A DNA stretch of 64,000 nt from Herbaspirillum sp. AP02 (GCF_015767275.1 NZ_JADWMY010000011.1:62001-126000); one strand, 5' to 3'; counted from the stretch's first letter, positions 48,759-58,597 are shown. Numbers and translations are program-made. Notes: a model not told the origin generated them from the sequence alone.

Positions 48759-49286
48759 ATGCAAGCACCGGCAAATGCGTCCAAACGCGGCCTCATGATC
48801 AAGCTGGCAACCCTGGTCGGCGTGGCTGCCATCGCCGCCTTCGCCTATTTCAAGGTCAACGCCGGCAACGCCGCGCCCGATGTCACCTTTACCAAGCTCG
48901 ATGGCCAGCAGGTGGCCCTCAAGGACCTGCGCGGCAAGGTGGTGATGGTCAACTTCTGGGCCACCAGCTGCACCACCTGCGTGGGCGAGATGCCGCAGAT
49001 GATCGAGACCTACAACAAGTTCAAGGATCGCGGCCTGGACTTCGTGGCCGTGGCCATGAGCTATGACCCGCCCAACTACGTGGTGAACTACACCGAGACC
49101 CGCAAGCTGCCCTTCAAGGTCGCCCTCGACCCGCAGGATACGCTGGCCAAGGCCTTTGGTGACGTCAAGCTGACCCCGACCACCTTCGTCATCGGCAAGG
49201 ATGGCAACATCATCAAGCGCTATGTCGGCGAGCCGCAGTTTGCTGAATTGCATCAGCTGCTGGAGAAGGCGTTGGCAGCAGCCTGA
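48759..49286 (+). CDS. Membrane-anchored TlpA/ResA-like thioredoxin
   Basis: A 175-residue thioredoxin-fold protein with an N-terminal hydrophobic anchor or signal (residues ~13-31, KLATLVGVAAIAAFAYF). The active site is CTTC at Cys71-Cys74 in NFWATSCTTCVGEMP, followed by the cis-Pro region LTPTTFVIGKDG. It probably acts in the periplasm as a thiol reductant or in cytochrome c maturation; which one is not evident. It stands alone between two terminators. Confidence 0.87.
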   Translation: MQAPANASKRGLMIKLATLVGVAAIAAFAYFKVNAGNAAPDVTFTKLDGQQVALKDLRGKVVMVNFWATSCTTCVGEMPQMIETYNKFKDRGLDFVAVAMSYDPPNYVVNYTETRKLPFKVALDPQDTLAKAFGDVKLTPTTFVIGKDGNIIKRYVGEPQFAELHQLLEKALAAA

Positions 49287-49306
49287 GCGGGCCTCACCCC
49301 TTCCCG

Positions 49307-49332
49307 AAAGCCGACCATGGGTCGGCTTTTTT
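49307..49332 (+). terminator. Intrinsic terminator after the TlpA-like gene
   Basis: The stem AAAGCCGACC / GGTCGGCTTT with loop ATG runs straight into six Ts. It lies 20 bp after the stop codon. Confidence 0.92.
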
Positions 49333-49491
49333 AATTCCGGCGAACAACTCCAAGGAACATCCCCTCTACCCGGGAAGTCCAAAAGATTCACCTTGTCGGC
49401 ATGACAAGCGATTTGTCATCGTTCCGCTGCGGCCCGGCCGTGCTGAACGTTCATGCCTGCCCAATGACCGAGAACATAACAGGAGGCTGCA

Positions 49492-49989
49492 ATGAGATTC
49501 CGGACCGTTTTCCTGATCGTGCTGCTGGCGCTGGTCGCCATCTTCGCCGCCGTCAACTGGACGGCCTTCACGGCCACTACCACCCTCTCGCTGATTTACA
49601 CCGAGTTCCAGGCGCCGCTGGGTGCGGTGATGCTGGCGGTGGTGATCGTTTTGACCGCCTTCTTCCTGCTCTACATCCTGGCCCTGCAAACCAGCGTGAT
49701 GCTGGAAAGCCGGCGCCTGACCAAGCAGCTGGAAGCCCAGCGTACCCTGGCCGACCAGGCCGAGCATTCGCGCTTCAACGACCTGCGTAGTTACCTGAAG
49801 ACCGAGCTGGAACAGTTGCAGCGCCGCCAGACCGAGCAGCAAACCCTGCTGGGGCAACGCCTGGATGCCTTGCAGCGTGACATTCACCATCGGGTGGAGC
49901 AGACCGAGAACGCGGTGGCCGCCCAGGTCGGCGAGCTTGATGACCGGCTGCAGCGCCAGCAGGTGGCGGGAGTGATCAAGCCGCTGTGA
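49492..49989 (+). CDS. LapA-domain-like membrane protein with coiled-coil tail
   Basis: A 165-residue protein with two membrane segments (residues ~5-24 and ~42-66) in the LapA/DUF1049 arrangement, e.g. VAIFAAVNWTAFTATTTLSL. A cytoplasmic helical tail rich in Gln, Glu and Arg (residues ~75-150) is probably coiled coil. E. coli LapA/LapB control LPS assembly, but here no lapB is adjacent, so the role is open. AGGAGG lies 6 bp before the ATG. Confidence 0.75.
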   Translation: MRFRTVFLIVLLALVAIFAAVNWTAFTATTTLSLIYTEFQAPLGAVMLAVVIVLTAFFLLYILALQTSVMLESRRLTKQLEAQRTLADQAEHSRFNDLRSYLKTELEQLQRRQTEQQTLLGQRLDALQRDIHHRVEQTENAVAAQVGELDDRLQRQQVAGVIKPL

Positions 49990-50057
49990 TCAGCTGGCGT
50001 CAATACAAAAAGGCTGGATCCGCAAAGATGCAACCTTTTGGCGTTTTTTAATGCAGT

Positions 50058-50717
50058 TTAGATGCCGTAACGCGTGCGATAGGCCGCCACTGCATCCTTG
50101 TACTGGGCCAGGCGCGCATCGCCACCGGTCGAGATGTACTCGAACAGGTCGTCCAGGTTGCCGATCGAAATGACCGGCATGCCATATTCGCGGGCCACTT
50201 CCTGCACGGCCGACAATTCAGACAGGGCGCCATCCTTGCCCGAGCGCTCCATGCGGTCCAGCGCGATCAGCACCGCACAGGGGGTGGCGCCGGCGGCGCG
50301 GATCATGTCCACCGATTCGCGCACCGAGGTGCCGGCCGAGATCACGTCGTCGATGATGACGACCTTGCCCTGCAGCTTGGCGCCAACGATGGTGCCACCT
50401 TCGCCGTGATCCTTGGCTTCCTTGCGGTTGAAGGCGAACGGCACGTTGCGCCCCATGCCGGCCAGCGCCACGGCGGTGGCGCTGGCCAGCGTGATGCCCT
50501 TGTAGGCGGGACCGAACAACATGTCATATTCGATGCCGGAATCCTGCAGGGTCTGGGCGTAGAAACGCGCCACCTGGGCCAGCGTCGCGCCTTCGCTGAA
50601 CAGACCGGCGTTGAAGAAGTAAGGCGAGGTACGACCGGCCTTGGTGACGAATTCGCCAAAGCGCAGCACGCCGGCCGACACCGCGAATTCAATGAATTCC
50701 TGTCTCAAGTTGCTCAC
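50058..50717 (-). CDS. pyrE: Orotate phosphoribosyltransferase (GTG start)
   Basis: A 219-residue PyrE of UMP synthesis. It shows [42 protein letters not shown] (flexible loop) and the PRPP-binding [13 protein letters not shown]. The best start is GTG at 50715-50717 with GGGAAA 8 bp upstream; the in-frame codons up to 50804 add a sequence unlike the family. It is divergent from xth and may end at a weak A/T-flanked dyad near 50010-50045. Confidence 0.94.
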   Translation of the reverse strand: MSNLRQEFIEFAVSAGVLRFGEFVTKAGRTSPYFFNAGLFSEGATLAQVARFYAQTLQDSGIEYDMLFGPAYKGITLASATAVALAGMGRNVPFAFNRKEAKDHGEGGTIVGAKLQGKVVIIDDVISAGTSVRESVDMIRAAGATPCAVLIALDRMERSGKDGALSELSAVQEVAREYGMPVISIGNLDDLFEYISTGGDARLAQYKDAVAAYRTRYGI

Positions 50718-50890
50718 AATGCATTTCCCGGGAAGAGTCAAAACGGAAGGGCCGGCCTGTCCGCTTGCCAGAAGGCAAGGCGAAGGAGGTGGCAAAGCCT
50801 TCATCAGGCCGCCATTTTAAATGATTCATCCTATCGGTTATGCTACCGGCCTGATTGAACACTCTCCCGCAGCAAGCAAACAGGAATCCC

Positions 50891-51667
50891 ATGCCAAAAA
50901 TCGTCTCCGCCAACCTCAACGGAATCCGTTCGGCCGCCAAGAAGGGCTTCTTCGAATGGCTGCAGAAGGAAGCGCCGGACTTCGTCTGCGTGCAGGAACT
51001 GAAGGCCCAGGCGGCCGACATGACCGATGACTTCCTGAGCCCGGCCGGCTATGTCGGCCATTTCCACTACGCCCAGAAGAAGGGTTATTCAGGCGTAGGC
51101 GTGTACAGCCGCCGCCAGCCTGACTCGGTGCGCATCGGCTTTGGCAATACCGAGTTCGATGACGAAGGCCGCTATGTGGAATGCGACTACGGCGACCTGA
51201 CCGTGATTTCCCTCTACGCGCCCTCGGGCTCGTCCAGCGAGGAACGCCAGGAGGCTAAGTTCCGCTTCATGGAAGCCTTCCTGCCGCACCTGATGGCGCT
51301 GGAAAAGAGCGGCCGCGAGGTCGTCATCTGCGGCGACTGGAACATCGCCCACAAGGAAATCGACCTGAAGAACTGGAAGAGCAACCAGAAGAACTCCGGC
51401 TTCCTGCCCGAGGAGCGCGCCTGGATGACGCGCATCTTCGACCAGCTGGGCCTGGTGGACGTATACCGGCGCCTGCATCCCGAGACCACCGGCGACGCCT
51501 ACACCTGGTGGAGCAATCGCGGCCAGGCCTGGGCCAACAACGTGGGGTGGCGCATCGATTATCACGTCTCCACCCCGGGCATCGCCGCCAAGGCGGTCAG
51601 CGCGGCGATCTACAAGGAACAGCGCTTCTCCGACCATGCGCCGTTGACGGTGGTCTACGGCGACTAG
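50891..51667 (+). CDS. xth: Exodeoxyribonuclease III
   Basis: A 258-residue AP endonuclease / 3'-5' exonuclease of base excision repair. Motifs are ANLNGIRSAAKKGFFEWL, VQELKAQ (metal Glu), ICGDWNIAHKEIDL (Asp, Asn) and FSDHAPLTV (catalytic Asp-His). The start MPKIVSANLNG is the family start. It ends 17 bp before a bidirectional terminator shared with topB. Confidence 0.94.
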   Translation: MPKIVSANLNGIRSAAKKGFFEWLQKEAPDFVCVQELKAQAADMTDDFLSPAGYVGHFHYAQKKGYSGVGVYSRRQPDSVRIGFGNTEFDDEGRYVECDYGDLTVISLYAPSGSSSEERQEAKFRFMEAFLPHLMALEKSGREVVICGDWNIAHKEIDLKNWKSNQKNSGFLPEERAWMTRIFDQLGLVDVYRRLHPETTGDAYTWWSNRGQAWANNVGWRIDYHVSTPGIAAKAVSAAIYKEQRFSDHAPLTVVYGD

Positions 51668-51684
51668 GCCGGCGACCCCATGAC

Positions 51685-51720
51685 AAAAAGCCCTCGCACT
51701 TCACAGCGCGAGGGCTTTTT
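51685..51720. terminator. Bidirectional intrinsic terminator between xth and topB
   Basis: The stem AAAAAGCCCTCGC / GCGAGGGCTTTTT encloses a loop of about ten bases, giving T-runs in both directions. It serves convergent xth and topB. Confidence 0.92.
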
Positions 51721-51741
51721 GACGTCTGCCGACAGGAAGGA

Positions 51742-54420
51742 TCAGGCGTCCGGCGCTGCCGCCTTCTTGGGCGTGGCCTTGCGCAGGGCCGGCTTCTTGG
51801 CTGCGGCCGCCTTGGTCTTGGTGGCCGTGGTCTTGCTTGCTGTCTTGGTGGCCGCCTTCTTCGCTGCCGGCTTGGCCGCAGCCTCGTCGGCACCGTTCTC
51901 GGCATCAGCCGCGGCGGCCTTGCCCTTGGCCGGTGCCTTGGCCTTGCGCTCCTCGAACTCGAAGCTGATCTTGCCATCCTTGCCGCGCACCAGGAAGGCC
52001 TTGAACGGCCGGCGCGTACGCTGCGAGATGAAGCCCGGCAGCAGGTCGGTCTTGCCTTCGTTCAAGAGCTTGGCCATCTGCTCGGGCAGGATTTCCTGCT
52101 GCAGGATGATGCGGCTGCTGCGGAAGTCGCAGGCCTTGGGCTTGGCCACGGTCTTTTCGCAGACATAGGCCAGGCCCATCTCGTAGACGCCGCTGCCACA
52201 CTTGGGGCAGGCGCCCAGCGGGGTCTGTTCGCTGAAGTCCACCGGCTCGCCGCCCTCGCCTTCGGCCTGGTCCTGGCCGAAGTCGAATTCGAGCTTGAAG
52301 TTCTTGATCTCTTCGTCGCGCGAAATCTTCAGGATGGCCGCGAACGGACGGCCCATCTTGGAACGGAAGCCCTGCAAGGGGCCAATGGTGCGCTTGTCCA
52401 GCAGTTCTTCCACTTCGGCGATCTCGAACTGGCGGCCACCTGGCACCTTGCTCATCGAGAATTCACATTTGGTGCAGGCAAAGCGACGATAGTTTTCCTT
52501 CACCACGCCGCCGCAGTTGGGGCAAGGCGTCTGCAGGGTCGCATAGTCGCCCGGGATGGTGTCGTTGTCGTATTCCTTGGCGCGCTTGACGATGATCTGG
52601 GTCATCTGCGCGATCTCGCGCATGAACTCGTCACGGCTGATCTTGCCGCGCTCCATCTGGGCCAGCTTGTGTTCCCATTCGCCGGTCAGTTCCGGTTCGG
52701 TCAGTTCATCCACGCCCAGGCCGTGCAGCAGCGTCATCAGCTGGAAGGCCTTGGCGGTGGGCATCATCTCGCGGCCTTCGCGCAGCAGATACTTCTCGTT
52801 CAAGAGTCCTTCGATGATGGCCGCGCGCGTGGCTGGCGTGCCCAGGCCCTTGCCGGCCATCGCCTCGCGCAGCTCGTCGGAATCCATCAGCTTGCCCGCG
52901 CCTTCCATGGCCGACAGCAGCGTGGCTTCGGTGTAGCGGGCCGGCGGCTTGGTAACCAGCGCGTTGGCCGTCACCTTGTCGGTCTTGACCTTCTCGCCCT
53001 GGGCCACGGCGACCAGGTTGCCGCTGCCCTCCTTGTCCTTGTCGTCTTCCTCGACCTGCTTGCCGTAGATGGCCAGCCAGCCGGGATTGATCATGACCTT
53101 GCCTTCGCTCTTGAACTGGTGGCCCGACACTTCGGTGAAGCGGGTGGTCACCTGGAACTCGGCCGGCGGGAAGAACACCGCCATGAAGCGGCGCGTCACC
53201 AGGTCGTAGAGCTTCTGTTCCGGCTCCGACAGGTTCTTGGGCACCTGGGTGGTCGGGATGATGGCGAAGTGATCGCTGATCTTGGTGTTGTCGAAGATGC
53301 GCTTGTTGGGCTTGACCCAGCCTTGCTTCAAGATCTGCTTGGAGAACTGGTGGTAGTTGTTGTTCTCCGCCAGCGCTTCCATCGTGTCCTTGACGGTGCT
53401 GATGTAATCCTCGGGCAGGTGGCGCGAATCGGTACGCGGGTAGGTCAGCACCTTGTGCTTTTCATAGAGCGCCTGGGCCAGGCCCAGGGTGTTCTTGGCC
53501 GAGAAGCCGAAGCGCGAGTTGGCCTCGCGCTGCAGGCTGGTCAGGTCGAACAGGCCCGGCGACATCTGGGTGGTCGGCTTGGATTCTTCGGTGACATTGC
53601 CCTGCTTGTCGCGGCAGGCCGCCACGATGGAATCGGCCGCAGCACGGCTCCAGAGACGCTCCGGGCGCTTCTCGGGATCGTTCTCGTCCTTCTTGTGCCC
53701 CTTGTCCAGCCAACGACCCTTGTAGATGCCGGCGGCACAGACAAACTCGGCGTGCACTTCCCAGTAATCGCGGGAGACGAACTTCCTGATCTTCTCTTCG
53801 CGCTCCACCACGATGGACAGGGTCGGTGTCTGCACGCGACCCACGGTGGTGAGGTAGAAGCCGCCTTCCTTGGAATTGAAGGCCGTCATGGCACGGGTGC
53901 CGTTGATACCGATCAGCCAGTCAGCCTCGCTGCGGCAGCGTGCCGCATTGGCCAACGGCAACATTTCCTCATCCTCACGCAGGTGCGCAAAGCCCTCGCG
54001 GATGGCACCGGGCGTCATCGACTGCAGCCACAGACGCTTCACCGGCTGCTTGGCCTTGGTGTACTGGGCGATGAGACGGAAGATCAGTTCTCCTTCGCGG
54101 CCCGCGTCACATGCGTTGATGAGGGTGGTCACATCCTTGCGCTTGATCAGCTTGGAGAGCACCTTCAGGCGCGACTCGGTCTTGGCGATGGGGTTCAGGG
54201 CGAAGTGCGGCGGAATCATCGGCAGGTGGGTGAAGCTCCACTTGCCGCGCTTGACGTCGTATTCCTCGGGGACTGCAATTTCCAGCAGGTGGCCAACCGC
54301 CGACGACAGGATGTACTGGTCGGATTCGAAATACTCATCGTGCTTGGTGAAGCCGCCGAGCGTCTTCGCGATGTCGTTCGCGACAGAGGGCTTCTCGGCA
54401 ATGATGAGGGTCTTGCTCAT
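51742..54420 (-). CDS. topB: DNA topoisomerase III
   Basis: An 892-residue type IA topoisomerase. The TOPRIM domain is at the N-terminus (LIIAEKPSVANDIA, then NACDAGREGELIF), and the catalytic Tyr327 is in TYPRTDSRHLP. Two zinc-ribbon-like segments follow (CPNCGGVVKENY with CTKCEF, and CPKCGSG with two further Cys). Nearly 70 C-terminal residues are an Ala/Lys/Thr-rich tail that probably binds DNA. It decatenates DNA. It comes after smg in the common dprA-smg-topB order. Confidence 0.95.
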   Translation of the reverse strand: MSKTLIIAEKPSVANDIAKTLGGFTKHDEYFESDQYILSSAVGHLLEIAVPEEYDVKRGKWSFTHLPMIPPHFALNPIAKTESRLKVLSKLIKRKDVTTLINACDAGREGELIFRLIAQYTKAKQPVKRLWLQSMTPGAIREGFAHLREDEEMLPLANAARCRSEADWLIGINGTRAMTAFNSKEGGFYLTTVGRVQTPTLSIVVEREEKIRKFVSRDYWEVHAEFVCAAGIYKGRWLDKGHKKDENDPEKRPERLWSRAAADSIVAACRDKQGNVTEESKPTTQMSPGLFDLTSLQREANSRFGFSAKNTLGLAQALYEKHKVLTYPRTDSRHLPEDYISTVKDTMEALAENNNYHQFSKQILKQGWVKPNKRIFDNTKISDHFAIIPTTQVPKNLSEPEQKLYDLVTRRFMAVFFPPAEFQVTTRFTEVSGHQFKSEGKVMINPGWLAIYGKQVEEDDKDKEGSGNLVAVAQGEKVKTDKVTANALVTKPPARYTEATLLSAMEGAGKLMDSDELREAMAGKGLGTPATRAAIIEGLLNEKYLLREGREMMPTAKAFQLMTLLHGLGVDELTEPELTGEWEHKLAQMERGKISRDEFMREIAQMTQIIVKRAKEYDNDTIPGDYATLQTPCPNCGGVVKENYRRFACTKCEFSMSKVPGGRQFEIAEVEELLDKRTIGPLQGFRSKMGRPFAAILKISRDEEIKNFKLEFDFGQDQAEGEGGEPVDFSEQTPLGACPKCGSGVYEMGLAYVCEKTVAKPKACDFRSSRIILQQEILPEQMAKLLNEGKTDLLPGFISQRTRRPFKAFLVRGKDGKISFEFEERKAKAPAKGKAAAADAENGADEAAAKPAAKKAATKTASKTTATKTKAAAAKKPALRKATPKKAAAPDA

Positions 54421-54799
54421 AAGTATGGGTCTCGGTAATGAGAGATCGGTTGCTGGCGCGTTCCAGGAAATCGGTCAGTCCCAGTTGGGGCCGGATCGTT
54501 CCGAAACAACGCCATGCCATCCCAGGGTTGAAACTGGCAGCGGCGGCGTGCGGAGCATGCGGCCGGCGTTTCGTTGCCTGTGGACAACGGAATTTTTATA
54601 TAGTAGCCAATATCGGGCCAATGCGGGGGAATGATAAGCGTGATGCAAACGAAACGGCAAGCACAAGGGCTTGCCGTCTCAGAGTTTCACTCATATCCAG
54701 CTTGGTATGAAGCAACAAGCTGCAGATATCGTCAGCGGGCTGTCAGCATGGCGACCAAGCTGCCGGTGCGATGTCACGCCGGCAAGCCGCCACGGTGGC
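54421..54799. other. 379-bp gap between topB and smg
   Basis: No gene was found. The left part is the topB leader; read leftward it contains an A/T-rich TATATAAAAATT element (complement of about 54593-54604) that could be a -10 region. The right part contains the smg terminator hairpin (54651-54677). Confidence 0.5.
54651..54677 (-). terminator. Probable terminator after smg
   Basis: A perfect 9-bp stem ACGGCAAGC (54654-54662) / GCTTGCCGT (54669-54677) lies 120 bp downstream of the leftward smg stop. Read leftward it is followed by TTTCGTTTGC, a broken T-run, so termination strength is uncertain. Confidence 0.55.
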
Positions 54800-55276
54800 T
54801 CAGTGCAACAGGCGCGGCTCGGTATCGTCTTCGTCGAGGAACAGTTCCTCGAACATCAGGCCATCCGGCTCCTTGCCCTGGCTCCACAAGACCATGAGCA
54901 CGATGACCTTGAGCTTTTCCAGCGTGATGGGAGCCTCGCCGGCAGCCAGTGCACGCTCGATGACGATCTCGCGCTGGATCGGATCCAGCATCTTGGCCGA
55001 CTCGAGAAACTGGATGAAGCCGATGGCTTCTACGCCCAGCACGTCGCTCTCCTGGCGTGCGTAAATACGGGTACCGAAGGAGAAGGCAGTCTGGCGGGGA
55101 TAGTTGTCGGCGAATTCGTGATTGGCGACTTCAAGATCAGTCAGCCATCCGAGTGCCTGGGAAATTTCATCTTCTTCGAAACCGATCGCGGACAACTTCT
55201 TGACCAGCGCCTCCTGTTCGGGGCAGGCATCGGGGCGATAGTAGGTTTCGTACAGGTAAACGAGGACATCAAACAT
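54800..55276 (-). CDS. smg: Smg family protein (DUF494)
   Basis: A 158-residue DUF494 protein, starting [20 protein letters not shown] and continuing [18 protein letters not shown] and [13 protein letters not shown]. The function is unknown, but the gene lies next to dprA in many beta- and gammaproteobacteria, as here. An 86-bp gap separates it from dprA, and both are leftward. Confidence 0.93.
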   Translation of the reverse strand: MFDVLVYLYETYYRPDACPEQEALVKKLSAIGFEEDEISQALGWLTDLEVANHEFADNYPRQTAFSFGTRIYARQESDVLGVEAIGFIQFLESAKMLDPIQREIVIERALAAGEAPITLEKLKVIVLMVLWSQGKEPDGLMFEELFLDEDDTEPRLLH

Positions 55277-55362
55277 GTTCGTACTCTATCGCGAAGGTTA
55301 TGAATGTACAAGTCAGCCAAGTCCAGTATGGCAGGAATCGCAGCCCCGCGGGGATAATTTCT

Positions 55363-56508
55363 TCACGCCACGTACCGGTAATGTGCACCAGGTAACACTT
55401 CAACCCGCCCTTGCAACTCCAGCCCAAGCAAGATCGCTGCCAGCGCCGCCGCATCCAGGCCACAACGCTGCACCAGGGTGTCGACATCCACGGGATCATG
55501 CCCCATGGCGCGCATGACCAGCAGACTTGCCGGATCGTCATCGTCCGGCAACTGGCCTGCGGCAGCTTGCGCCTGTGCGATGCCAGCGACGGCTTGCCGC
55601 AATGGCAACTCCTCGAGGATATCCTGCGTCGTCTCCACCAGCTTGGCCCCCTGACGGATGAGCTGGTGACAGCCCTTGGACAGCGGCGCGTGGATGGAGC
55701 CAGGTATCGCGAACACATCGCGCCCCTGCTCGGCCGCCATGCGCGCAGTGATCAGCGAGCCTGAGCGGGCCGCCGCCTCGACCACCAGTACCGCCTGCGC
55801 CAGTCCTGAAATGACGCGGTTGCGGCGGGGGAAATTGGCCGACAGCGGCGGCGTCCCGAGTGCATATTCGCTGACGATGCAACCGCCCTGGGCAATGCGC
55901 TCGGCCAGCTCCCGATTACGCGAAGGATAATCGATATCGCAGCCGGTCCCGATCACCGCCACCGTCGATCCGGCCCCTCGCAGACCACCCTCATGCGCGG
56001 CCGCATCGATCCCCATTGCCAGCCCGGACACAATGCTCAGCCCGGCATGGCTGAGCTCCTCCGAAAAGCGCATCGCATGCGCGCGCCCCTGCACCGTCGC
56101 ATGCCGGCTGCCCACCACCGCCAGCGCGGGCGCCGACAACAGTGCCGCATCACCACGCACGTAGAGCAGCAGCGGCGGATCGGGAATGTTGAGCAGGGCG
56201 GCCGGATAAGCGGCATCGGCCAGCGTGACGACCGCCCGCCCGGGCGTCTGCAGCCAGTCCAGCGTGGCCTCCATGCGCTCGCGCTGGCGGCCCGACGGTG
56301 GTGCCAGCAAGGTCGCGGCCTGCCGGGGCGACACCACGGCACACAGGGCGGAGAATTGCGCCTGCCAGATCTGACCAGGCAAGCCGAATGCAGCCAGCAG
56401 GCGTCGCGCCGCCACCGGTCCGATGCCATCGGCGAAGGCCAGTCGCAGCCAGGCGTCGAGGCGCCCGGGATCGGCAGGGGTTGCATCAAAAGGGAAATTG
56501 TTTTGCAT
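55363..56508 (-). CDS. dprA: DNA-processing protein DprA
   Basis: A 381-residue DprA that protects incoming single-stranded DNA and loads RecA in transformation. It has an N-terminal helical region, the Rossmann-like core (AVVGSRHATVQGRAHAMRF, GLAMGIDAAAHEGGL, GTGCDIDYPSRNREL, FPRRNRVISGL), and a C-terminal winged helix (residues ~315-380). MQNNFPFDA at 56506-56508 is taken as start. It is divergent from def across a 290-bp gap with no gene. Confidence 0.94.
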   Translation of the reverse strand: MQNNFPFDATPADPGRLDAWLRLAFADGIGPVAARRLLAAFGLPGQIWQAQFSALCAVVSPRQAATLLAPPSGRQRERMEATLDWLQTPGRAVVTLADAAYPAALLNIPDPPLLLYVRGDAALLSAPALAVVGSRHATVQGRAHAMRFSEELSHAGLSIVSGLAMGIDAAAHEGGLRGAGSTVAVIGTGCDIDYPSRNRELAERIAQGGCIVSEYALGTPPLSANFPRRNRVISGLAQAVLVVEAAARSGSLITARMAAEQGRDVFAIPGSIHAPLSKGCHQLIRQGAKLVETTQDILEELPLRQAVAGIAQAQAAAGQLPDDDDPASLLVMRAMGHDPVDVDTLVQRCGLDAAALAAILLGLELQGRVEVLPGAHYRYVA

Positions 56509-56798
56509 AATTGAAGTACCGCGCTCACCGCCGCGTGGCGCGGGCTTGCGGCGACCAGGGGGCGGGCTGTGATACACTTTTCATCTTGATCGGGAACACC
56601 ACGGTGGCCACCGGGCAACAATGCACAGGCGCTGGCAGCCAAGACCGCGATTGTGCTGCGGCCGCGCTTGAAGCGTCGCGCTTCGGCCACATTTAAATAA
56701 CAATTCCCGAAACGAATCCCCCGGACCCTCGCAAAATGTCGAGGTCCGGACCATCCAGGTCCACCGGGACCGAACTCCAAGATTGCCGAGAACCACGT

Positions 56799-57317
56799 AT
56801 GGCCCAGCTCAACATCCTCCGTTACCCCGATCCGCGCCTGCACAAGATCGCCCAGCCCGTGACCGTCTTCGACGCGCGCATCAAGCAACTGGTGGCCGAC
56901 ATGGCCGAGACCATGTATGCCGCCCCTGGCGTGGGCCTGGCCGCCAGCCAGGTCGACGTGCATGAACAGGTGGTGGTGATCGATGTCTCCGATGAAGGCA
57001 AGCACCTGCAGGTGTTCATCAACCCCGAAATCCTGTGGGCCAGCGAGGAAAAGCGCGTCTATGACGAAGGCTGCCTGTCGGTCCCTGGCATCTATGACGG
57101 CGTGGAGCGTCCGGCACGCGTGAAGGTGCGCGCCTTCGATGCCGACGGCAAGGCTTTCGAGCTGGATGCCGATGATCTGCTGGCGGTCTGCATCCAGCAC
57201 GAGATGGACCACCTCAAGGGCAAGGTCTTTGTCGAATATCTCTCGCCGTTGAAGCGCAACCGCATCAAGACCAAGCTGCAGAAGGAAGAGCGAGAATTGA
57301 AGAAGAAGGCGGGCTAA
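56799..57317 (+). CDS. def: Peptide deformylase
   Basis: A 172-residue deformylase removing the N-formyl group of new proteins. The three motifs are [16 protein letters not shown] (metal Cys) and QHEMDHLKG (metal His, catalytic Glu). The ATG at 56799 gives the normal [11 protein letters not shown] start. fmt, the usual partner gene, does not follow; the gene is closed by a terminator 29 bp downstream. Confidence 0.95.
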   Translation: MAQLNILRYPDPRLHKIAQPVTVFDARIKQLVADMAETMYAAPGVGLAASQVDVHEQVVVIDVSDEGKHLQVFINPEILWASEEKRVYDEGCLSVPGIYDGVERPARVKVRAFDADGKAFELDADDLLAVCIQHEMDHLKGKVFVEYLSPLKRNRIKTKLQKEERELKKKAG

Positions 57318-57345
57318 GCCTGCTGTTCATCTGCAGCACAAAATC

Positions 57346-57382
57346 AAAACGCCGGCCAGGGGCAACCCCGGCCGGCGTTTTG
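57346..57382. terminator. Bidirectional intrinsic terminator after def
   Basis: A strong stem AAAACGCCGGCC / GGCCGGCGTTTT with loop AGGGGCAACCCC, itself able to pair, gives T-runs on both strands. It serves def and the convergent MBL-fold gene. Confidence 0.92.
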
Positions 57383-57419
57383 GCATTGATGCGCCCTGCG
57401 CATCAAGCCATGGATCTGA

Positions 57420-58484
57420 TCAGACCGCCACGAAACGGTACACCCCGTCCTCGCCCAGCACGCGCTTCAGGGCCCCGTCGTACCAGAGCTTGTGCAGATG
57501 CGCCACCGCCTCGCCCAGCGCGAAGGACAATTGGTGCGTGTCCAGCGGACGCTTGAACATCACCGGCAGGATATCCACCCCCGTCTGCGGTGTGGCACAG
57601 GCCTCCAGCACCTCGGCCAGGCGCAGCCGGTGATGGTCGTTCAGCTGTTCGATGCGTGTGTGCAGGCCGCGGAAAGGTTTGCCATGGGAAGGCAGCACCA
57701 AGGCATCGGCAGGCAGGTGAGCGTACTTCTTCAGCGAATCCAGATACTGCTGCACCGGGTTGCTCTCAGGCTCGATGGCAAACACCGAGACATTGGTGGA
57801 GATGCGTGGCAAGACCATGTCGCCCGAGATCAGCAGGTTCAATGCGCGGCTGTACAGGGACACATGCTCCGGCGCATGACCAAACCCGGCGATGATCTCC
57901 CAGTCACGCCCGTCGATGCGCACCGCCTGGCCATCCTGCATCCGGTGGTAGGCACGCGGCACCGTCGGTACCAGGTCCTGATAATAGTTATTGCGCCCCT
58001 GCAGCAGGGCCACTGTTTCAGGATCGGCCAGCCCGTGGCGCTGGAAATGCGGCGTCGCCGCCGTCCCCTCGGCCCCCGGCAGGGCCGCCGACATCACTCG
58101 CGCAAACGCGTAATCACCGGTACTCATCCACAGCGGCACCTGCCAGCGCTGGCACAGCCAGTCGGCCAGGCCCACGTGATCCGGATGGCAATGCGTGACC
58201 AGCACGCGCACGATGGGCAGGCCATCGAGTTCCTCGGCGAAGATGGTTTCCCAGGCCTGGCGCGTCTCGTCGGTGGCGATACCGCAATCGACCACGGTCC
58301 AGCCACGCTGCCGGCCGTGCGGTGTGTCCACCTCGTCTTCCAGCAGCCAGAGATTGATGTGGTTCAGCGCAAAGGGCAGCCCCATGCGCAGCCAGCGCAC
58401 ACCGGGCGCGACCTGCATGGTGCGGCCGATCTCGGGCAGGGTATCGCCGAAGGCGTAGTCGAGCTGGGATTCAAGTGCATTCAT
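57420..58484 (-). CDS. MBL-fold hydrolase (glyoxalase II-like)
   Basis: A 354-residue metallo-beta-lactamase-fold protein with the full HCHPDH motif (His98, His100, Asp102, His103). Further ligands are in GFGHAPEH and SGDMVLPRIS, and a C-terminal LPSHGKPF gives the last His. A C-terminal helical extension of about 90 residues carries KRPLDTHQLSFALGEAVAHL, as in the LACTB2 / YycJ-related acyl-hydrolase branch. The likely activity is thioester or ester hydrolysis. It is divergent from the liu-type regulator, so a link to acyl-CoA metabolism is possible. Confidence 0.85.
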   Translation of the reverse strand: MNALESQLDYAFGDTLPEIGRTMQVAPGVRWLRMGLPFALNHINLWLLEDEVDTPHGRQRGWTVVDCGIATDETRQAWETIFAEELDGLPIVRVLVTHCHPDHVGLADWLCQRWQVPLWMSTGDYAFARVMSAALPGAEGTAATPHFQRHGLADPETVALLQGRNNYYQDLVPTVPRAYHRMQDGQAVRIDGRDWEIIAGFGHAPEHVSLYSRALNLLISGDMVLPRISTNVSVFAIEPESNPVQQYLDSLKKYAHLPADALVLPSHGKPFRGLHTRIEQLNDHHRLRLAEVLEACATPQTGVDILPVMFKRPLDTHQLSFALGEAVAHLHKLWYDGALKRVLGEDGVYRFVAV

Positions 58485-58597
58485 CAATGAGCCGGGCCGG
58501 GAACGTGGACAGGAGCGACGCCGGACATTGCTCCAGCGACAACGAAAGACCGCCAGTCTAGCGCATGCTGCAATTTCCGCTGGACGACAAGGCACAA

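Noticed and set aside
50005-50047. AAAAGGCTG...CAACCTTTT dyad between the LapA-like gene and pyrE
   Set aside because: One mismatch and a 14-base loop make it too weak to list as a firm terminator, although it may help end pyrE.
51508-54438. A rightward open frame of about 976 codons opposite topB
   Set aside because: It mirrors the certain topB gene, has no recognisable domain and begins inside xth.
54580-54600. TGTGGACAAC, similar to a DnaA box, upstream of topB
   Set aside because: A single imperfect copy without clustered partners or replication genes nearby; chance match is likely.
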